5,926 bases of DNA from an uncultured Oscillospiraceae bacterium (lineage in GTDB: Bacteria; Bacillota; Clostridia; Oscillospirales; Ruminococcaceae), in contig CATXYA010000129.1 of NCBI GenBank assembly GCA_958403605.1, forward strand, positions 1 to 5,926, in the 5' to 3' direction. The notes under the pieces were generated by a model. It had not been told where the DNA came from and searched no databases. It was given only the letters and a program-made list of their open reading frames with translations. This document shows positions 4,454-5,926 of this stretch, one piece after another. The position numbers and the translations under genes are program-made. Position 1 is the first letter of the stretch. Each line of letters opens with the position of its first letter.

Positions 4454-5896
4454 TTATTTCGCCCGTGCTGCACAGCTGGCCGGCGCCGCCAACTGCCGGT
4501 ACAGTTCCCTGCCCCGCCTTTGACACAATGCGTCAATACCGGCGGCAAATGCTTCGCCATCTCCTGTTTCCAACAGCGTCAAACAGCGGCACACTTGTTC
4601 ATAAAGCTCCGCGGACCGTGCCTGGCGCCCGGCGCGTCCCGGCAGGCCGCTGACATAAAGACCAAAGAGGTAGCGCACCTCCAGCTGGTCAAATACATTT
4701 TCCAGCGCGCGGACGGGCAGTGCCTCGACAAATTGCCGCAGCAGCCACAAAAGAAGCCCCTCCCGTTCCCGGTAAAGCCCGGCTCCCGCCCGCAGGGCGG
4801 CGGCAGCCTCCGGGGGCAGCTGCTGCGCTGCAGCCAAGGCCAGCGCACGGCCGCAGCCAGTTAAAACTTCCAAGCTCTCCCGGCCCTCCTGCAAATAGAA
4901 CTGCGCCTCGGGAACAGCCGTGCAGCTCCCGGTGAAGATCGTGCCCACACCGTTTACCGTCTGTGCTACCCCCAAGCTGTTCAAAAGCGCCACGGCCCCG
5001 CGTACGGTAACAGCAGCCACACCGTATTGTTCCATCAACGCCGCCTCCGAAGGGAAGCCGTCGCCCGGCTGCATGCCCGTCAAATGCACAGTGCGCAGCA
5101 GGTCATAGGCGATCTTTTTATAAAGCGGCGTCGGCGATTGACGCACATACCAGGAAAATTCCACCTGCTGCACTTCTTTCAGCTCCGGCAGGCTCTGCAG
5201 GGAGCGGAAGGACCGCTCCAAACTGCACACTGCATTTTGGCAGAAGATGGACACCAAGGTGTGCAGATCGTCCAGGGCGCCCCGGCGCAGCAGTTCCGTC
5301 CAATGACGGAGATACCGCAGTGTCATCCGCGCTTCGCCGGGCATCAGTTCTTCCGGCGGCATCACGATAAAACGCAGAGCATCGAAGCCACGGATCTGCA
5401 AAAAAAGGTCCGCCGCCAATTCGTTGTCCGCCTGCTGCACCACCAGCGCCTGCCATGTATAGGCAAGCACCAAAAGGTCGCTGCGGGTGGTAAACCGCTC
5501 TGCGGATTGGGTGCACAGCGCCTCCAAGGCGTCCAGCAGCGGCGGCGTACACCGCCGCGCCCCCAATAAAACAAGCCCCGGGAGCAGGCACGGAATCGCG
5601 CGGTAACAGTCCAAATGCGTTTGGTAACGGGATAAAAACACCCGTAAACGCAGTTCCCGGCCATGGGAGGACTGCTCGTCAAAAACCACCAGGGGCCGCT
5701 TGCGCTCTTCCAGCTGGATGAACCCCTCCTGCTGCAATAAGCGCATGGCGTGCCGGATGCTGGTGTATCCCACCTTGTACTCCGTATGGATCTTCTGCAC
5801 GGAGGACAGCTGGTATCCCTTGGGATACAGGCCCACCAAAATGCGGTTGACGATTTTATTGTAGATCATCTTGTAAAAAGGGACTTCCTTTTCCAT
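4454..5896 (-). CDS. Double-headed GntR-type transcriptional regulator
   Basis: A 480-aa protein with two winged-helix DNA-binding domains of the GntR class. The first is at residues about 6-72 (PFYKMIYNKIVNRILVGLYP, recognition-helix region TSIRHAMRLLQQEGFI). The second is at about 256-323 (PLYKKIAYDLL, the diagnostic PGDGFPSEAALMEQYGVAAV, then TVRGAVALLNSLGV). Each is followed by a mostly helical segment (about 80-250 and 330-470), so the protein looks like two GntR-plus-helical-module units in tandem, 250 residues apart. The second head is closer to the consensus; the first has lost the PGxxLPSE pattern (YQLSSVQKIHTEY). There are no membrane segments. I cannot assign the helical modules to the FCD, UTRA or aminotransferase types, and the ligand is unknown. 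The ATG at 5896 has AAGGTGG close upstream; the frame stays open to the window edge, but no start codon lies in it. No terminator follows; readthrough towards the operon below is possible. Confidence 0.82.
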   Translation of the reverse strand: MEKEVPFYKMIYNKIVNRILVGLYPKGYQLSSVQKIHTEYKVGYTSIRHAMRLLQQEGFIQLEERKRPLVVFDEQSSHGRELRLRVFLSRYQTHLDCYRAIPCLLPGLVLLGARRCTPPLLDALEALCTQSAERFTTRSDLLVLAYTWQALVVQQADNELAADLFLQIRGFDALRFIVMPPEELMPGEARMTLRYLRHWTELLRRGALDDLHTLVSIFCQNAVCSLERSFRSLQSLPELKEVQQVEFSWYVRQSPTPLYKKIAYDLLRTVHLTGMQPGDGFPSEAALMEQYGVAAVTVRGAVALLNSLGVAQTVNGVGTIFTGSCTAVPEAQFYLQEGRESLEVLTGCGRALALAAAQQLPPEAAAALRAGAGLYREREGLLLWLLRQFVEALPVRALENVFDQLEVRYLFGLYVSGLPGRAGRQARSAELYEQVCRCLTLLETGDGEAFAAGIDALCQRRGRELYRQLAAPASCAARAK

Positions 5897-5926
5897 GCGC
5901 CACCTTGCCTTTTCTGGAGCTGCCTT

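Noticed and set aside
4340..4864. Continuation of the orfA frame beyond residue 52
   Set aside because: After the deletion junction it runs antisense to the regulator's 3' half with no family similarity; only 4184-4339 is transposon-derived coding sequence.
5027..5569. A 180-codon plus-strand frame inside the regulator gene
   Set aside because: It is a His/Gln/Arg-rich shadow of the minus-strand coding sequence with no domain signal.

Overview
The window is about 5.9 kb of GC-rich DNA with Firmicutes-type genes, all of the real ones read from the minus strand. The families present (RbgA, a short type I signal peptidase, ribosomal protein L19 and the TIGR03960/TIGR03936 radical-SAM pair), strong GGAGG ribosome binding sites and the GC-rich codon use suggest a high-GC member of the Clostridia. 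An Oscillospiraceae/Ruminococcaceae gut anaerobe such as a Faecalibacterium or Subdoligranulum relative is my guess; this is inference, not a search result.

Layout in the direction of transcription (right to left): (1) 5896-4454, a regulator of about 480 residues with two separate GntR-type winged-helix domains; (2) 4433-4112, a small IS3-family relic lying on the opposite strand, with imperfect terminal inverted repeats enclosing only the start of orfA and a scrap of orfB; (3) 4066-4038, a strong extended -10 promoter, followed by about 250 nt of leader that is almost a continuous chain of hairpins; (4) 3782-1935, a TIGR03960-type radical SAM protein, overlapping by 14 nt (5) 1948-1289, its TIGR03936/DUF2344 partner, which starts with TTG; (6) 1281-1253, a second strong promoter and a structured 5' UTR of about 110 nt feeding (7) rplS (1134-790), which ends in a textbook intrinsic terminator (777-750); (8) lepB (699-164), interrupted by a one-base frameshift in a G5 run; (9) rbgA, whose ATG overlaps the restored lepB stop and which runs off the left edge.

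Regions 1-167, 164-699 and 790-1134 form a housekeeping block (protein export plus 50S ribosome assembly: L19 and the 50S assembly GTPase RbgA). The radical SAM pair is widespread and conserved but its reaction is not known. The regulator and IS relic look like accessory DNA placed next to this core operon. I see no tRNA, rRNA or CRISPR. The points most worth a second look are the hairpin-chain leader upstream of the radical SAM gene, the double-headed GntR protein, the miniature IS3 derivative and the lepB frameshift.
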